Assembly: GCA_028870115.1 (NCBI GenBank)
Contig: JAGWQH010000082.1
Span: forward strand, 90,003-154,002
DNA from: Candidatus Methylomirabilota bacterium
Lineage (GTDB): Bacteria; Methylomirabilota; Methylomirabilia; Methylomirabilales; Methylomirabilaceae
Direction of reading: 5' to 3'
DNA: 64,000 nucleotides
The notes below the pieces were generated by a model that searched no databases, was not told where the DNA came from, and saw only the letters and a list, made by a program, of their open reading frames with translations. How positions within the stretch are numbered: position 1 is the first letter of the stretch; each line of letters begins with the position of its first letter. Positions 26,911-37,586 of this stretch are shown piece by piece. The translations under genes were made by a program, and so were the position numbers.

Positions 26911-27783
26911 TCACCTGGGCAGCTTCAATGCCTGCAGGATTCGGAAGGTGGCGTCAGCTTTATTGAGGAGGTAAAAGTGCAGACCGGGGATACCCGCATC
27001 AAGCAGTTCTCGGCATTGTCGGATGGCGTATCGTACCCCTACGCCCACCTGCCCATCGGGGTCATCCCGATACGCTTCCAGCTCAGTGAGAAACGAGACC
27101 GGTATCCTCGCTCCACACATGGATGTAATGCGCTGAACCTGGCTCAAGTTTATCACCGGCAGAATACCCGGGACCAGAGGTGCTGCAATTCCGGCCTCTG
27201 CGTAACGACTGCGAAACTCAAAAAAATCGCGGTTGTCATAAAAGAGTTGGGTGATGACTGCGTCGGCGCCTGCGTTCACCTTTCGCTTCAGGTTCGCTAA
27301 ATCGACAGCAGGGCTTGGTGCCTCCTGATGCGTTTCGGGATAGCCTGCGACGGCAATGCTGAAGTGGGGGAATTCCTGCCGAATCAGCGCCACCAATTCA
27401 TTGGCATACGCCAGCCCGCCCTCTGGCTTTTTGAACTCCGCCTGCCCCTTTGGGGGATCGCCGCGCAAGGCGACGATGTTCTCTATACCCAGGTCGGTGG
27501 CCTCTTTCAGCCATCGCCGAATCTCCTCTGCAGTCGATCCCACACAGGTCCGGTGAGCTGCTGTGGTCACGCCACAAGCCTGGCGGATCTTTACAGTCAG
27601 CTCCAGCGTGTGTTCCCGAGTCGAGCCTGCGGCGCCATAGGTGCATGACACGAAGGAGGGACGATACACCATCAGCGCTTCAAGGGCGGAAAACAACTGA
27701 AACTCCCCAGCCTCAGTCTTGGGGGGGAATATCTCAAAAGAGAGTCCAAATTGACCGTTGCCGTACATGTTGACGATCTTCAT
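26911..27783 (-). CDS. metF: 5,10-methylenetetrahydrofolate reductase
   Basis: Reduces methylene-THF to methyl-THF with FAD, supplying methionine synthesis. The FEIFPPKT opening, SCTYGAAGSTR, TAAHRTCVG, NIVALRGDPP and the QLFYDN segment match the catalytic barrel. It is a single-domain 290-aa bacterial form. ATG 27783 is chosen. TTG 27795 is the longest possible start, and ATG 27768 is also in frame. It stands apart from ilvC by 245 nt with hairpins between. Confidence 0.93.
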   Translation of the reverse strand: MKIVNMYGNGQFGLSFEIFPPKTEAGEFQLFSALEALMVYRPSFVSCTYGAAGSTREHTLELTVKIRQACGVTTAAHRTCVGSTAEEIRRWLKEATDLGIENIVALRGDPPKGQAEFKKPEGGLAYANELVALIRQEFPHFSIAVAGYPETHQEAPSPAVDLANLKRKVNAGADAVITQLFYDNRDFFEFRSRYAEAGIAAPLVPGILPVINLSQVQRITSMCGARIPVSFLTELEAYRDDPDGQVGVGVRYAIRQCRELLDAGIPGLHFYLLNKADATFRILQALKLPR

Positions 27784-27906
27784 TCGTTTCAGCAATCACC
27801 CCTACACAACTGCCTGTCCTCTCATGCGAACACCCATAGAAGGAACATCACAGGTGCCACCACCACGCCACAGAGGCCGATAATGATCAGGGAAGGCGAA
27901 ATACGA

Positions 27907-27942
27907 AGGCCCTCGCTTCCGTCCGCCCATCTGCGAGGGCCT
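27907..27942 (-). other. Inverted repeat between ilvC and metF
   Basis: AGGCCCTCGC (27907-27916) and GCGAGGGCCT (27933-27942) are perfect 10-bp complements around a 16-nt loop. A perfect 14-mer palindrome GCTATTCGAATAGC lies at 27964-27977. It may end the ilv transcript, but no T-run follows on the minus strand, so the role is uncertain. Confidence 0.4.
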
Positions 27943-28028
27943 GCCGCGCCACATCCTTAATCTGCTATTCGAATAGCCGTCGAGCTGAACGGCTTGATCC
28001 GTATACGCGGGCTCCGTCGAGGTTTCGA

Positions 28029-29033
28029 CTAGTGGGTCTCGGGCTTTTTGATCCAGGACATCATGGACCGCAGCTCCTTGCCTACCTTCTCGATCGGATG
28101 CTCTGCCTCCTGCTTGCGCATGGCCAGAAAGCTGGGTTTGCCGGCTTGGTTTTCCAGGATCCATTCCCGAGCGAAGGCGCCAGTCTGTATCTCACCAAGG
28201 ATTTTTCGCATCTCAGCCTTGACCTGCTCATTCACGATGCGGGGACCGCGGCTATAGTCGCCATATTCTGCCGTGTCGCTGATCGAATAGCGCATATACG
28301 CCAGACCGCCCTGATAGAACAGGTCGACAATCAGCTTCAGCTCATGCATACATTCAAAGTAGGCTAGCTCGGGCTGATAGCCGGCATTCACCAGCGTCTC
28401 AAATCCGGCCTTCACCAGGGCGGAGGCTCCTCCGCACAAGACGGCCTGCTCGCCGAACAGGTCGGTCTCAGTCTCCTCACGAAACGTCGTCTCGAGCACA
28501 CCGGCCCTGGTACACCCGATCCCTTTCGCGTAGGCCAGGGCCATCGCCTTCGCTTTCCCCGATACGTCCTGCTGGACAGCCAGCAACGCCGGAACGCCGC
28601 CCCCTTCCGTAAAGACCTGGCGCACGAGATGGCCCGGCGCCTTGGGTGCGATCATCGATACGTCCACGGTTGGCGGAGGGACGATTTGGTGGAAGTGAAT
28701 ATTGAAGCCATGGGCGAACATCAGCGTCTTGCCAGGGGTCAGCGCCTTCTCGATTGACTCCTGGTAGACCTGTCTGTGGGTTTGGTCAGGCAGCAGCATC
28801 ATGATCACGTCTGCGCTGAAGGCTGCTTCCTCGCACGTGGCAACCTTCAATCCGTCAGACTTGACCTTGTCCCACGATTTGCTTTCCCGATAGAGACCGA
28901 CGATTACATCGAGGCCGCTCTCTTTGAAGTTCAGCGCATGGGCGTGGCCCTGGCTTCCATATCCCATGATAGCAATCGCCTTCCCCGCCAGCAGATTCAG
29001 ATCAGCATCCTTGTCGTAATATAACTTGGTCAT
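28029..29033 (-). CDS. ilvC: Ketol-acid reductoisomerase
   Basis: Second common step of valine, leucine and isoleucine synthesis, using NADPH. The 334-aa class I form starts at ATG 29033 with GGAGGG upstream. The cofactor loop is [12 protein letters not shown] (residues 24-35), followed by [12 protein letters not shown] and the metal-binding segment [12 protein letters not shown] near 190-201. It is last in the ilvB-ilvN-ilvC operon. Confidence 0.96.
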   Translation of the reverse strand: MTKLYYDKDADLNLLAGKAIAIMGYGSQGHAHALNFKESGLDVIVGLYRESKSWDKVKSDGLKVATCEEAAFSADVIMMLLPDQTHRQVYQESIEKALTPGKTLMFAHGFNIHFHQIVPPPTVDVSMIAPKAPGHLVRQVFTEGGGVPALLAVQQDVSGKAKAMALAYAKGIGCTRAGVLETTFREETETDLFGEQAVLCGGASALVKAGFETLVNAGYQPELAYFECMHELKLIVDLFYQGGLAYMRYSISDTAEYGDYSRGPRIVNEQVKAEMRKILGEIQTGAFAREWILENQAGKPSFLAMRKQEAEHPIEKVGKELRSMMSWIKKPETH

Positions 29034-29049
29034 CTGCCCTCCATCCCCC

Positions 29050-29643
29050 TCATCCCTTCTCGACAAGCCCAACCACCTTCTTCGTGTCCGGTTCCTTCCA
29101 CATCTCTTCGGTCTGCTTGCCGGGCGTTTTGTTGCCTCTGGTCATCACCGTCATGCCCGTTCTTGCGAATTCCTGAATGCCGTACGGCCTGAGAAGTTCA
29201 ACAAAGGCGTTCAACTTATCCTCGGCGCCGGTCAGCTCCAACATGTACGAAAAGGGAGCCACATCCACCACCTTGGCCCGAAAGATATCGGCGATCCGGA
29301 GGATCTCAGCCTTTGCCTCCGGTTTGGCTTTCACCTTCACGAGCACAAGCTCGCGTTCGACGAACTCTTCCCCGGTCAGGTCGGTCACGCGGATCACATC
29401 AATGAGCCGATTGAGCTGTTTGACCGCCTGCTCGACCACCGAGTCGTCTCCTCTCACGACGAGGGTCATTCGGGAGATAGACGGATCTACGGTTTCCCCC
29501 ACCGTAAGACTGTCGATGTTGTACCCTTTGGCGGCAATCAACGCGGCCACGCGAGCCAGCACGCCCGCGTGGTTCTCGACGAGCAGGGTAATGATATGAC
29601 GCGCCTTGGCCTCTTTCGGTATCGCCTTGGTCCGTTCTCTCAT
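29050..29643 (-). CDS. ilvN: Acetolactate synthase small (regulatory) subunit
   Basis: Regulatory partner of IlvB that confers valine feedback inhibition. The N-terminal ACT domain (about 16-90) has [18 protein letters not shown] and [19 protein letters not shown]. The second half is the ALS_ss_C domain. ATG 29643 overlaps the ilvB stop (ATGA). An upstream in-frame start at 29733 lies within ilvB and is rejected. The 197-aa length is longer than the usual about 165, with a basic tail after [10 protein letters not shown]. Confidence 0.93.
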   Translation of the reverse strand: MRERTKAIPKEAKARHIITLLVENHAGVLARVAALIAAKGYNIDSLTVGETVDPSISRMTLVVRGDDSVVEQAVKQLNRLIDVIRVTDLTGEEFVERELVLVKVKAKPEAKAEILRIADIFRAKVVDVAPFSYMLELTGAEDKLNAFVELLRPYGIQEFARTGMTVMTRGNKTPGKQTEEMWKEPDTKKVVGLVEKG

Positions 29644-31382
29644 CTCAGGCCCTGAAACAGCTTCTCTGGGATCGGATCGCCATAGTCGAGGATCTCCTTG
29701 ATCGCCCCACCCGGTGGAATCATGGGAAAGCAATTTTCTTCCCGCTCTGTAACTATGTCAACAATGACCGGTCCCGGTGTGGTAAAGGCCTGCTCTAAGA
29801 CAGGCTTGACCTCGTCCGGCCGTCTGGCGCGGAGGCCGATCACCCCATATGCCTCTGCAAGCTTCACAAAGTCAGGCTGAATCGTCAGGTCTACCTGAGA
29901 ATATCGCCTGTTGTAAAAGAGTTCCTGCCACTGCCGAACCATTCCGAGATAGCCGTTATTGATGATCACCACCTTGACCGGCAGGTTGTTTTCAACGCAG
30001 GTGATCAGATCCTGATTGGTCATCTGGAAGCTGCCGTCGCCGTCGATGCAGATCACGAGATCGCCCGGGAAAGCCGCCTGGGCACCCATGGCCGCGGGGA
30101 ATCCGTAGCCCATCGTCCCGAGACCGCCTGAGGTCAGCCATCGGCGCGGCCTTCGACCTCGATAGCGCTGTGCTGCCCACATTTGATGCTGGCCCACGCC
30201 GGTTGCGACGATCGGATTCATCCTCTCACTGACCTCAAAGATCATGTCGATGGCATACTGTGGCTTGATCACGTCCAGCATCGGGCCGTACCGCAGCGGG
30301 TGTTTCGCCTTCCATTCCGCGATCTGGGCATACCACTCTCCAAAGTCGCTGGCCCAGTGTCGTTCGACCTGGCGCACTTCTTTATTGAGCTCGCCGAGCA
30401 CCTGCTTCACATCGCCCACAATCGGGACATCCACATGCACAGTTTTCCTGATCGAGGTAGGATCGATATCGATATGGATGATCTTGCACTGTTTGCCGAA
30501 CTCGGATAGTTTGCCGGTCACACGGTCATCGAATCGCGACCCGATGGCGATCATCAGGTCGCAGTGAATCATCGCCATATTCGACCAGTAGGGTCCGTGC
30601 ATTCCCACCATGCCAAGCCATAGCGGATCAGATGTATCGAACGCGCCTAAACCCATGAGCGTGAGCGCAACCGGGATCCGGGTCACGGCGACCAGCTCGC
30701 GGAGTTCTTCGTACGCCTCCGAGTGAATAATCCCCCCGCCCCCGTATATGAGCGGTCGGCGGGCGGTTTTCATCAACTCAACCGCCCGTTTAATCTGGCC
30801 GGCATGACCTTGGAGAGTCGGCTTATACCCGCGGATGTGCAGCTCTTGCGGATGCCCATGATACTCGGCGCGTCCCATAACCACGTTCTTGGGGAGATCA
30901 ACCAACACCGGTCCAGGTCGACCGGATCGGGCGATGTGGTACGCTTCCTTGACAATCCGGGGAATATCCTCGGTCTTGAGGATAAGGAAGTTATGCTTGG
31001 TGCAGGTACGTGTAGTGCCGACAACATCCGCCTCTTGAAAGGCGTCGCAGCCCATGGCCGTCGTGGGTACTTGACCGGTAAACACCACGATGGCCATGGA
31101 ATCCAGCAGAGCGTCAGTCAGGCCTGTGACGGTGTTGCAGGCCCCCGGCCCCGAGGTCACCATAACAGTCCCTACTTTGCCGCTGGCTTTATAGTACCCT
31201 TCCGCGGCGTGCGTCGCGCCCTGCTCATGGCGGCAGAGGATATGCCGGATCTTCGAGGCAACGGCGGGATCGGTCAATACGTCATAGGTGTGCAGGATTA
31301 CCCCACCAGGGTGGCCGAAGATGGTATCAACGCCCTCTTCGACCAGGCTCCTCAGCAATATCTCCGATCCTGTCAATTTCAT
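29640..31382 (-). CDS. ilvB: Acetolactate synthase large (catalytic) subunit
   Basis: TPP enzyme condensing pyruvate into acetolactate, 580 aa. The GHPGGVILHTYDVL start, HEQGATHAAEGY with the catalytic Glu upstream, GPGACNTVTG, and the TPP motif GDGSFQMTNQDLITCVENN are present. It opens the ilvBNC operon. A 117-nt leader separates it from murJ, with AAGGAG before the ATG. No leucine-rich leader peptide for attenuation was found in that short gap. Confidence 0.95.
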   Translation of the reverse strand: MKLTGSEILLRSLVEEGVDTIFGHPGGVILHTYDVLTDPAVASKIRHILCRHEQGATHAAEGYYKASGKVGTVMVTSGPGACNTVTGLTDALLDSMAIVVFTGQVPTTAMGCDAFQEADVVGTTRTCTKHNFLILKTEDIPRIVKEAYHIARSGRPGPVLVDLPKNVVMGRAEYHGHPQELHIRGYKPTLQGHAGQIKRAVELMKTARRPLIYGGGGIIHSEAYEELRELVAVTRIPVALTLMGLGAFDTSDPLWLGMVGMHGPYWSNMAMIHCDLMIAIGSRFDDRVTGKLSEFGKQCKIIHIDIDPTSIRKTVHVDVPIVGDVKQVLGELNKEVRQVERHWASDFGEWYAQIAEWKAKHPLRYGPMLDVIKPQYAIDMIFEVSERMNPIVATGVGQHQMWAAQRYRGRRPRRWLTSGGLGTMGYGFPAAMGAQAAFPGDLVICIDGDGSFQMTNQDLITCVENNLPVKVVIINNGYLGMVRQWQELFYNRRYSQVDLTIQPDFVKLAEAYGVIGLRARRPDEVKPVLEQAFTTPGPVIVDIVTEREENCFPMIPPGGAIKEILDYGDPIPEKLFQGLR

Positions 31383-31499
31383 GTTCTCGTCTCCTTGTAC
31401 CCTCTGATCCCGTAAGTTTGCAACTCTTTCGGGATACGGAACGCGCGAACAATCGATTCCTAACTTCAGAATTTCTTTAGCATATCCCCCCTCTCACCG

Positions 31500-33101
31500 T
31501 CAATGAAAATCTTCCCCGGACGGCGCCTCTTCGATCCTTCGTCGTCGGCCGATCAGCCATCGAAGCAAACCTCTCAGCTCGTCGGAACCCATGCAGGCGG
31601 CGGCTGCGACGAATGCGGTCACGCTGATAACAAACTCGACCGTGAGCACCGCGGCGCGACGAAGCGACGGCTCAACTGTGAGCGGATCACGGAGGTGGAT
31701 CAGCGACAGGGCGATCAGAGCCATCAGCGCAGCGGCCGCGGCGATCTGCATAAGCGAGCGAATGCGTAACCCGTTGAGCCGCCCCAGGCGGCGCTGCAGG
31801 GCCATCAGCAGCAGACCCAGGTTCACGAAGGAGGACAACGTCGTAGCCAGGGCCAGGCCGGCAAGCCCCAGCGGCCGCATCAACAGGAGCGATGCGATAA
31901 TGTTGACCATAACGGCCACCATACCGATCTTGACCGGCGTGGCTGTATCCTGAAGCGAGTAGAAGGCCGGAACGAGAATGCGGTTCGACACATAGGCGCC
32001 GAGACCGAAAGCATAGAACAACACGACCTCAGCGGTGGCGAGGGTGACAGTTCGATCAAATGCGCCCCGCTCAAAGAGAAGCTGGATGATCTGGACCCTG
32101 AACACCATCAGGCCGACCATCGATGGCAGCGTGACGAACAGGACCAGACGGATGGCGTAGGCCACGGTAGCCGCCACCTCTCCAAGCGACCGGTTGGCCG
32201 CCTGCCTGGCCATAGTGGGAAAGGCCGCCGTAGCAATCGCCACACCAAAAAGACCGATCGGGAGCTGGATCAGCCGGAATGCGTAGTACAGGACGGAGAT
32301 CCCGCCCTCTCCCATCAGCGAGGCGAGCAAGGTCCCGACAAACACATTGACCTGCGTAATGGCCAGCCCTGCGATCCCCGGCGTCATCAGCCGTGTGATC
32401 CGCCTGATCGCAGGATCGCTGACATCGATGCCCCATTGCGTACCCTTACTCCGTCTCCAGATGGCCGGAATCTGGATCAGAAGCTGGCCTACGCCACCAA
32501 TGAGGACGCCGATTGTCAGCGCCAGGATGGGCGGGTTCACATAGGGTGTAAGATACAGGGCACAGCCGATCATGGCGATGTTGAGCATGCTCGACGAGAG
32601 CGCCGGAGTAGCGAAATGACCCTGCGAATTGAGAATCGCCATGAAGAGCGCCGCCACTCCGATAAACAGGATATACGGAAACATCAGCCGGGTGAGATAG
32701 ACGGCCAGATCAAGTTTTGATGGGACGGCTTGGAAACCGGGCGCGATGAGTCTGATCAACCACGGTGCGAGTACGATGCCGACGCTGGAGACCGCCAGAA
32801 GCAACAGCACCAGCATGGTAAAGACTGTCCATGCCAATCGCCAGGCGCCCTCGCGTCCACGCGTTCTGAACGATTCGGTGAAGACCGGGATAAAGGCCGC
32901 CGAGAGGGCCCCCTCCCCCAGTAACTCGCGCAACATGTTGGGGAGACGGAAGGCGGCAAAGAAGGCATCGGTTGCGGTTCCGGCGCCGAACGCCCTGGCA
33001 ATGATCAGATCGCGAGTAAAGCCAAGAATACGGCTTAACAGGGTGGCCCCACTTACCACACCGGCCGCTCGTACGATTCTCCCAGGATGTTCCTGCTCCA
33101 T
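31500..33101 (-). CDS. murJ: Lipid II flippase MurJ (MviN)
   Basis: Inner-membrane flippase exporting the peptidoglycan precursor lipid II, 533 aa with about 14 hydrophobic helices. The family opening SGATLLSRILGFTRDLIIARAFG and LPNMLRELLGEGALSAAFIPVF are present. ATG 33101 is preferred because AAGGA lies 7 nt upstream. ATG 33134 or a longer frame from 33212 are alternatives. It is divergent from rpsT with a shared intergenic region. Confidence 0.93.
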   Translation of the reverse strand: MEQEHPGRIVRAAGVVSGATLLSRILGFTRDLIIARAFGAGTATDAFFAAFRLPNMLRELLGEGALSAAFIPVFTESFRTRGREGAWRLAWTVFTMLVLLLLAVSSVGIVLAPWLIRLIAPGFQAVPSKLDLAVYLTRLMFPYILFIGVAALFMAILNSQGHFATPALSSSMLNIAMIGCALYLTPYVNPPILALTIGVLIGGVGQLLIQIPAIWRRSKGTQWGIDVSDPAIRRITRLMTPGIAGLAITQVNVFVGTLLASLMGEGGISVLYYAFRLIQLPIGLFGVAIATAAFPTMARQAANRSLGEVAATVAYAIRLVLFVTLPSMVGLMVFRVQIIQLLFERGAFDRTVTLATAEVVLFYAFGLGAYVSNRILVPAFYSLQDTATPVKIGMVAVMVNIIASLLLMRPLGLAGLALATTLSSFVNLGLLLMALQRRLGRLNGLRIRSLMQIAAAAALMALIALSLIHLRDPLTVEPSLRRAAVLTVEFVISVTAFVAAAACMGSDELRGLLRWLIGRRRRIEEAPSGEDFH

Positions 33102-33111
33102 CAGAAATTCC

Positions 33112-33140
33112 TTGACAAGTGAGCGCCGCTCCATTCTAAT
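33112..33140 (+). promoter_or_regulatory. Sigma-70 promoter of rpsT
   Basis: TTGACA (33112-33117), a 17-nt spacer and TCTAAT (33135-33140) precede rpsT. The predicted start is near 33147, giving a leader of about 59 nt. It overlaps the upstream region of murJ on the other strand. Confidence 0.65.
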
Positions 33141-33205
33141 GAGCAGCGCGGTAGACTCTCGCGTGTACCGAGTAGATACGATACGCACAAAGGAGAAGCG
33201 GACCA

Positions 33206-33478
33206 ATGCCAATTACCAAGTCGGCACAGAAGCAGATGAGGCAAAGCCAGAAGCGACGGCTGCGTAATCGCGCGGCAAAGAGTAACTTGAAGACAGTGAT
33301 CAAGAAGGTGCGAGCGGGGATTGAGGGGCATGACCGGGATGCTGCAGAGAAGGCATTCATGCAGGCTGTGCCGTCCATTGACAGAGCCGCCGGCAAAGGC
33401 TTTATTCACAAGAACGCCGCGGCCCGCTATAAGTCACGACTCGCTCGCCAGCTCCACGCCATCCCGCAACCGTCGTAG
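33206..33478 (+). CDS. rpsT: 30S ribosomal protein S20
   Basis: Primary 16S-binding small-subunit protein, 90 aa. The KSAQKQMRQSQKRRLRNRAAKS basic start and GFIHKNAAARYKSRLARQL end are typical. ATG 33206 has AAGGAG at 33190-33195. Transcribed alone between murJ and holA, both on the other strand. The rpsT-murJ divergence is common in bacteria. Confidence 0.95.
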   Translation: MPITKSAQKQMRQSQKRRLRNRAAKSNLKTVIKKVRAGIEGHDRDAAEKAFMQAVPSIDRAAGKGFIHKNAAARYKSRLARQLHAIPQPS

Positions 33479-33481
33479 GAT

Positions 33482-34492
33482 TCACGCCCGACAGAGGTCC
33501 CAGACTAATCCGGTCAGGACCACAGGGGCCGCAGCCCTCCCCGTCTTAATGGCAACGTCGGCCCCCGAGAGCAACTGAACGGCGCCCGAAAGCTGCCGCC
33601 AGGAGCGCGAGGTGCTCTGCTCTGTCAAGGCAGCAACAACGCGAGGCGGCAGGCCCAATTCATGGGTCATCCTGCTGACTGGGACCGACTGCTCTTGAAG
33701 CGCTTTGGCCCGAATCAGCAGACGAATCTGGCGGGCGAGCATTCCGATGATCGCCAGCGGCTCTTCCCCGCTCCTCAATAGACTTGTCAGACAACGAAGG
33801 GCAACATCCAGGTTCCCGCCTGATACGGCATCGGTCAGTTGGAAGATCGATCGTACTCGGGTCTCACCAACCAGGGCTTCGACATCCTTCGTGCTGATCT
33901 CCTCGCGCTCGCCGACGAAGAGCGCTAATTTCTCGACGTTGTAGATCAACTGACGAAAATCGTCTCCAACGAGTGCCATGAGCAGGCTGATCGCTTCCGG
34001 CTGCAGCCGTCTGCCCTGCTCTTGAGCCGCCGCCAAGAGCGACTCCTTTAGTGAATCTGCTTCCAAGCGATCAAAGCGGAGAAGTACCCCTTTCTTCTGT
34101 ATTGCCGCCGCCAAACGGGTTCTGAGGTCAAGACGCCTACCCACCAGCACAAGACAGCTTGTGGGACACGGATTGTCCAGATAGGCGAGCAGCTCCTCTT
34201 GCTGCTCCCGCGAGAGTTCCTCAACGCCTCGGACCAGAACAACCCGACGCGATGCCAGAAACGGCAGCGTCCGAGCGCTTCCAAGGATCGACTGCGCCCC
34301 TGACTCCCCGGACCGAATCTGGTCGAGATTCAGGTCTCGCGTGCCCTCTGGCAATAATGCGTCAAGGAGCTGATTCAGCGCCTGTTCCCGCCGGTACTCC
34401 TCCTCTCCATAGAGACAATAGACGGACGCGACCTCTCCCCTGTGGACTTGTTGGGCAACGGAATGGCCTTTCTTGATCCAGCGTCCCATCAC
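33482..34492 (-). CDS. holA: DNA polymerase III subunit delta
   Basis: Clamp-loader delta subunit that opens the sliding clamp. The 336-aa sequence shows VYCLYGEEEYRREQALNQLL near the start, the truncated AAA+ domain, and the lid and collar with the MLARQIRLLIRAKALQE segment near 255-271. The start is GTG 34492, overlapping the lptE stop by 4 nt. ATG 34489 is the alternative. The order leuS-lptE-holA(-rpsT) matches many Gram-negative genomes. Confidence 0.9.
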   Translation of the reverse strand: MMGRWIKKGHSVAQQVHRGEVASVYCLYGEEEYRREQALNQLLDALLPEGTRDLNLDQIRSGESGAQSILGSARTLPFLASRRVVLVRGVEELSREQQEELLAYLDNPCPTSCLVLVGRRLDLRTRLAAAIQKKGVLLRFDRLEADSLKESLLAAAQEQGRRLQPEAISLLMALVGDDFRQLIYNVEKLALFVGEREEISTKDVEALVGETRVRSIFQLTDAVSGGNLDVALRCLTSLLRSGEEPLAIIGMLARQIRLLIRAKALQEQSVPVSRMTHELGLPPRVVAALTEQSTSRSWRQLSGAVQLLSGADVAIKTGRAAAPVVLTGLVWDLCRA

Positions 34493-34995
34493 ACCCCGTC
34501 CAGCACCCGACCGACGACCTGCTCGACGAGATCCGCCACCGCTCGAAGCGATGCCTCGTCCTCTGCCGCCCTGGCCTCAGCGAGGCCCGTCCCGGTAAAG
34601 TAATAGGCCACACCCGTCACCCCGTCCCGGAGAAACACTTTATCCTCCAGCCGATTTTTCAACGTAAAGGAAAACGAAATGGTCAGTCGCAGGCGGGTAG
34701 CCGTGTCCGCGGAACCAAAGGCAAGCGGCACTTCGCTGAATCCTTCAATGGCCCCCTCCAAAAGGACGTCGGCGCCCTCCTCCACAACTCTGATCCGGCC
34801 GTCGGCCGCCAGCCGATGAATCAGCGCATCTCTCAGGGCCGGCTGAATCGTAGGACGGAAGGTTCGATTGTTGACAAGCCCGATGCTGATCGTCTTGACG
34901 GACGGCTGAAGCGCGCTTACCCCTCCGGAACCTACCGGCCGATAGCCGCATCCAGCCAATGCCAGGAGTACCGTCACGCAAATGATCGTCCTCAT
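34489..34995 (-). CDS. lptE: LPS-assembly lipoprotein LptE
   Basis: Outer-membrane lipoprotein partner of LptD for LPS insertion. The 168-aa form begins [20 protein letters not shown], with lipobox LAGC and a cysteine near residue 16. A longer frame from 35073 lies inside leuS and is rejected. ATG 34995 overlaps the leuS stop by 4 nt. The position between leuS and holA is the classic lptE (RlpB) location and shows an LPS-bearing envelope. Confidence 0.9.
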   Translation of the reverse strand: MRTIICVTVLLALAGCGYRPVGSGGVSALQPSVKTISIGLVNNRTFRPTIQPALRDALIHRLAADGRIRVVEEGADVLLEGAIEGFSEVPLAFGSADTATRLRLTISFSFTLKNRLEDKVFLRDGVTGVAYYFTGTGLAEARAAEDEASLRAVADLVEQVVGRVLDGV

Positions 34996-37586
34996 CCGAC
35001 CCGCCCGGTCACGATATTTACCAGCTTCTTTGGCACGACCACCACCTTCCGGACCGATCTGCCCTCGAGCCATCCCTCGACACGCTCGTCCGCAAGGGCT
35101 GCCTCACGCATGACGTGATCGTCGGCATCTGCCGGCATGAAGAGTCGACTGCGGACCTTCCCGTCGATCTGAACAACGATCACAATCTCCTCCGCCGTAA
35201 TGGCGGCGGGATCGTAGACCGGCCAAGCCGTTTGAAAGATACTCCCGCTGCGTCCCAGTCGTTCCCACAACTCCTCGCACAGATGCGGCGCAAAGGGCGA
35301 CAGGAGCAGCAGGAGCGTCTCGACGGCATAGCCGTATGCGAAGTGCCGCTCGTCGGCTTCGTCTGCAGAGCCTCCTAACTCAAAGCGGCCGATTTCGTTC
35401 GTAAGCTCCATGAGGGCACTGATGGCCGTATTAAAGTGAAACTCCTCCTCAATATCCTCCGTGACCCGTTTAATTGTCTGCTGGGCCTTTCGATATAAGG
35501 CGCGACCTGTCACGAGTCTCGAGAAGGGGATTGGCGCAAGCGAAGACTTCAGAAGCGCCTCCTGATCGTCAACGAGACGGACGATCCGGCACAAAAATCG
35601 GAACGATCCCTCCACGCCCTGATCAGACCACTCCAGATCTCTTTCCGGCGGGGCGGCGAACAGGCAGAACAGTCGGGCCGTATCGGCCCCGTACCGCGCC
35701 AAGAGATCTTCGGGATCGATCACGTTCTTTTTTGATTTCGACATCTTCTCAATTCGCCCGATCACGATCGGACGGCCGCATGCCTTGCAGGCGCGAGCTG
35801 TGTCCACCTCCTCCGGCAGCCGGAACCCATGCTCCGGACACCGGTACGTCTCCTTGCACACCATCCCCTGCGTTAACAACCGCGTGAACGGCTCATCGAC
35901 AGCGATCAGGCCGAGGTCGCGGACGGCCTTGGTGAAAAAGCGAGCGTATAGCAAGTGGAGGACCGCATGCTCGATTCCCCCGATATACTGATCGACCGGC
36001 ATCCAGTAGTTAACACGAACAGGAGTGACCGGCCCGTCCTGGGCATCCGGGCTGGTGAACCGGAGAAAATACCATGACGAATCGACAAAGGTGTCCATTG
36101 TATCGGTCTCCCGCCTGGCAGGACCGCCACATCGTGGACACGGAACCTGAGCAAAAGTGACGATTTTCGTCAGGGGTGAGCCGCCCTTCATCGTGATCTG
36201 TACGTCCTGAGGCAGGATGACCGGCAGGTCCCGATACGGGACCGGAACCGTCCCGCACCCATCACAGTAGATGATCGGGATCGGGTTGCCCCAATAGCGC
36301 TGTCGTGAGATCCCCCAGTCGCGGAGGCGGAAGTTCACCGTCCGCTTTCCAATCTCCTCCCGTTCCAGGAAGTCGGCGATCGCCTCGCGCGCTTGCTCAC
36401 TACCCATGCCGGTAAATGGCCCGGAGTCGACCAGCAGTCCCTCGCCTTCATAGGCCTGTTGCAAATTGCGCTCATCCAGATCGGCCTCAACGGGCTTCAC
36501 CGCCAGGCGGATCGGCAGCCCATAGTTTTGTGCGAACTCAAAGTCGCGCTGGTCGTTGCTCGGCACCGCCATAATGGCGCCGGTGCCATACTCCGGCAGG
36601 ACGAAGTTGCCGATCCAGACGGGGATCCGCCCGCGCGTGAGCGGGTTGATGGCATAGGCGCCTGTGAACACTCCCTCTTTTGCCGTGTCGACTGCGGCTC
36701 GCTTAAGCCTGTCCTCCAGCTTTATCCGCTCGATGAAGGCCCTCACCTGCTGCTCCTGCGGGGTACCCTGCGCGAGAGTGATGGCAAGCGGGTGTTCGGG
36801 GGCCAGGACCATGAAGGTCGCCCCGAAGAGCGTGTCCTGCCGCGTGGTAAAGATGGTCAGCGCTCCTTGACGGTCGGCGAGCGGGAAGTGCACCTCTGCC
36901 CCGACACTCTTGCCGATCCAGTTACGCTGCATCACCTTGACTGGCTCCGGCCATCCGGAGAGGTCGTCTAAGTTACTCAGCAACTCTTCAGCGTATGCGG
37001 TAATCCTGAAGAACCATCCCGGCAGCTCCTTCTGCACAACGGGCGTCCCGTCGCGCCAGCAGAGCCCGCCTTCCACCTGCTCATTGGCCAGGACGGTCTG
37101 GCAGAGTTCACACCAGTTGACAGCAGAAGATTTCTTATAGACCAGCCCTTTCTCATACAGCTTCAAGAAGAGCCACTGTCCCCATCGATAGTAGCCTGGA
37201 TCGCTACAAGTGATTTCGCGCTGCCAATCGTAGGAGAACCCCATCCGTTTGAGCTGGGTACGCATGTAGGCGATATTGTCGTTGGTCCACTTGGCCGGGT
37301 GCGTGCGGTGCTCGATGGCTGCGTTCTCTGCGGGCAGACCGAAAGAATCCCAGCCCATCGGGTGCAACACATTGTATCCACGCATCCGAAGAAACCGGGC
37401 CAGCACGTCACCGATCGCATAGTTGCGAACGTGGCCCATATGGATCCTGCCGGACGGATAGGGATACATCTCCAGGAGGTAGAACTTGCGCTTTTTGGCC
37501 TTTTCCGTAGCCGCGAAGGCGCCACTCTCCTCCCATGCCCGCTGCCACTTCGCTTCAATCGTCTTGAAGTCGTAACCCCGCGCCAT
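34992..37586 (-). CDS. leuS: Leucyl-tRNA synthetase
   Basis: Class I synthetase charging tRNA-Leu, 864 aa. ATG 37586 starts [15 protein letters not shown] with GGAG upstream. The HIGH motif is H49-M-G-H52, the editing CP1 domain runs about 225-415, and KMSKS (as KMSKSKKN) lies in the last third. Zinc-finger-like CXXC pairs are visible in CPRC and in the CPEH/CKAC stretch. A longer frame from 37733 is rejected. First gene of the leuS-lptE-holA operon. Confidence 0.96.
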   Translation of the reverse strand: MARGYDFKTIEAKWQRAWEESGAFAATEKAKKRKFYLLEMYPYPSGRIHMGHVRNYAIGDVLARFLRMRGYNVLHPMGWDSFGLPAENAAIEHRTHPAKWTNDNIAYMRTQLKRMGFSYDWQREITCSDPGYYRWGQWLFLKLYEKGLVYKKSSAVNWCELCQTVLANEQVEGGLCWRDGTPVVQKELPGWFFRITAYAEELLSNLDDLSGWPEPVKVMQRNWIGKSVGAEVHFPLADRQGALTIFTTRQDTLFGATFMVLAPEHPLAITLAQGTPQEQQVRAFIERIKLEDRLKRAAVDTAKEGVFTGAYAINPLTRGRIPVWIGNFVLPEYGTGAIMAVPSNDQRDFEFAQNYGLPIRLAVKPVEADLDERNLQQAYEGEGLLVDSGPFTGMGSEQAREAIADFLEREEIGKRTVNFRLRDWGISRQRYWGNPIPIIYCDGCGTVPVPYRDLPVILPQDVQITMKGGSPLTKIVTFAQVPCPRCGGPARRETDTMDTFVDSSWYFLRFTSPDAQDGPVTPVRVNYWMPVDQYIGGIEHAVLHLLYARFFTKAVRDLGLIAVDEPFTRLLTQGMVCKETYRCPEHGFRLPEEVDTARACKACGRPIVIGRIEKMSKSKKNVIDPEDLLARYGADTARLFCLFAAPPERDLEWSDQGVEGSFRFLCRIVRLVDDQEALLKSSLAPIPFSRLVTGRALYRKAQQTIKRVTEDIEEEFHFNTAISALMELTNEIGRFELGGSADEADERHFAYGYAVETLLLLLSPFAPHLCEELWERLGRSGSIFQTAWPVYDPAAITAEEIVIVVQIDGKVRSRLFMPADADDHVMREAALADERVEGWLEGRSVRKVVVVPKKLVNIVTGRVG

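Noticed and set aside
27822..27960. Membrane-helix-like frame after ilvC on the minus strand
   Set aside because: It has a convincing hydrophobic run, but a stop codon lies just upstream and there is no suitable start codon, so it is not called a gene.
30723..31415. A 230-codon plus-strand frame opposite ilvB
   Set aside because: IlvB is complete on the other strand with TPP motifs. The opposite frame has no recognisable features.
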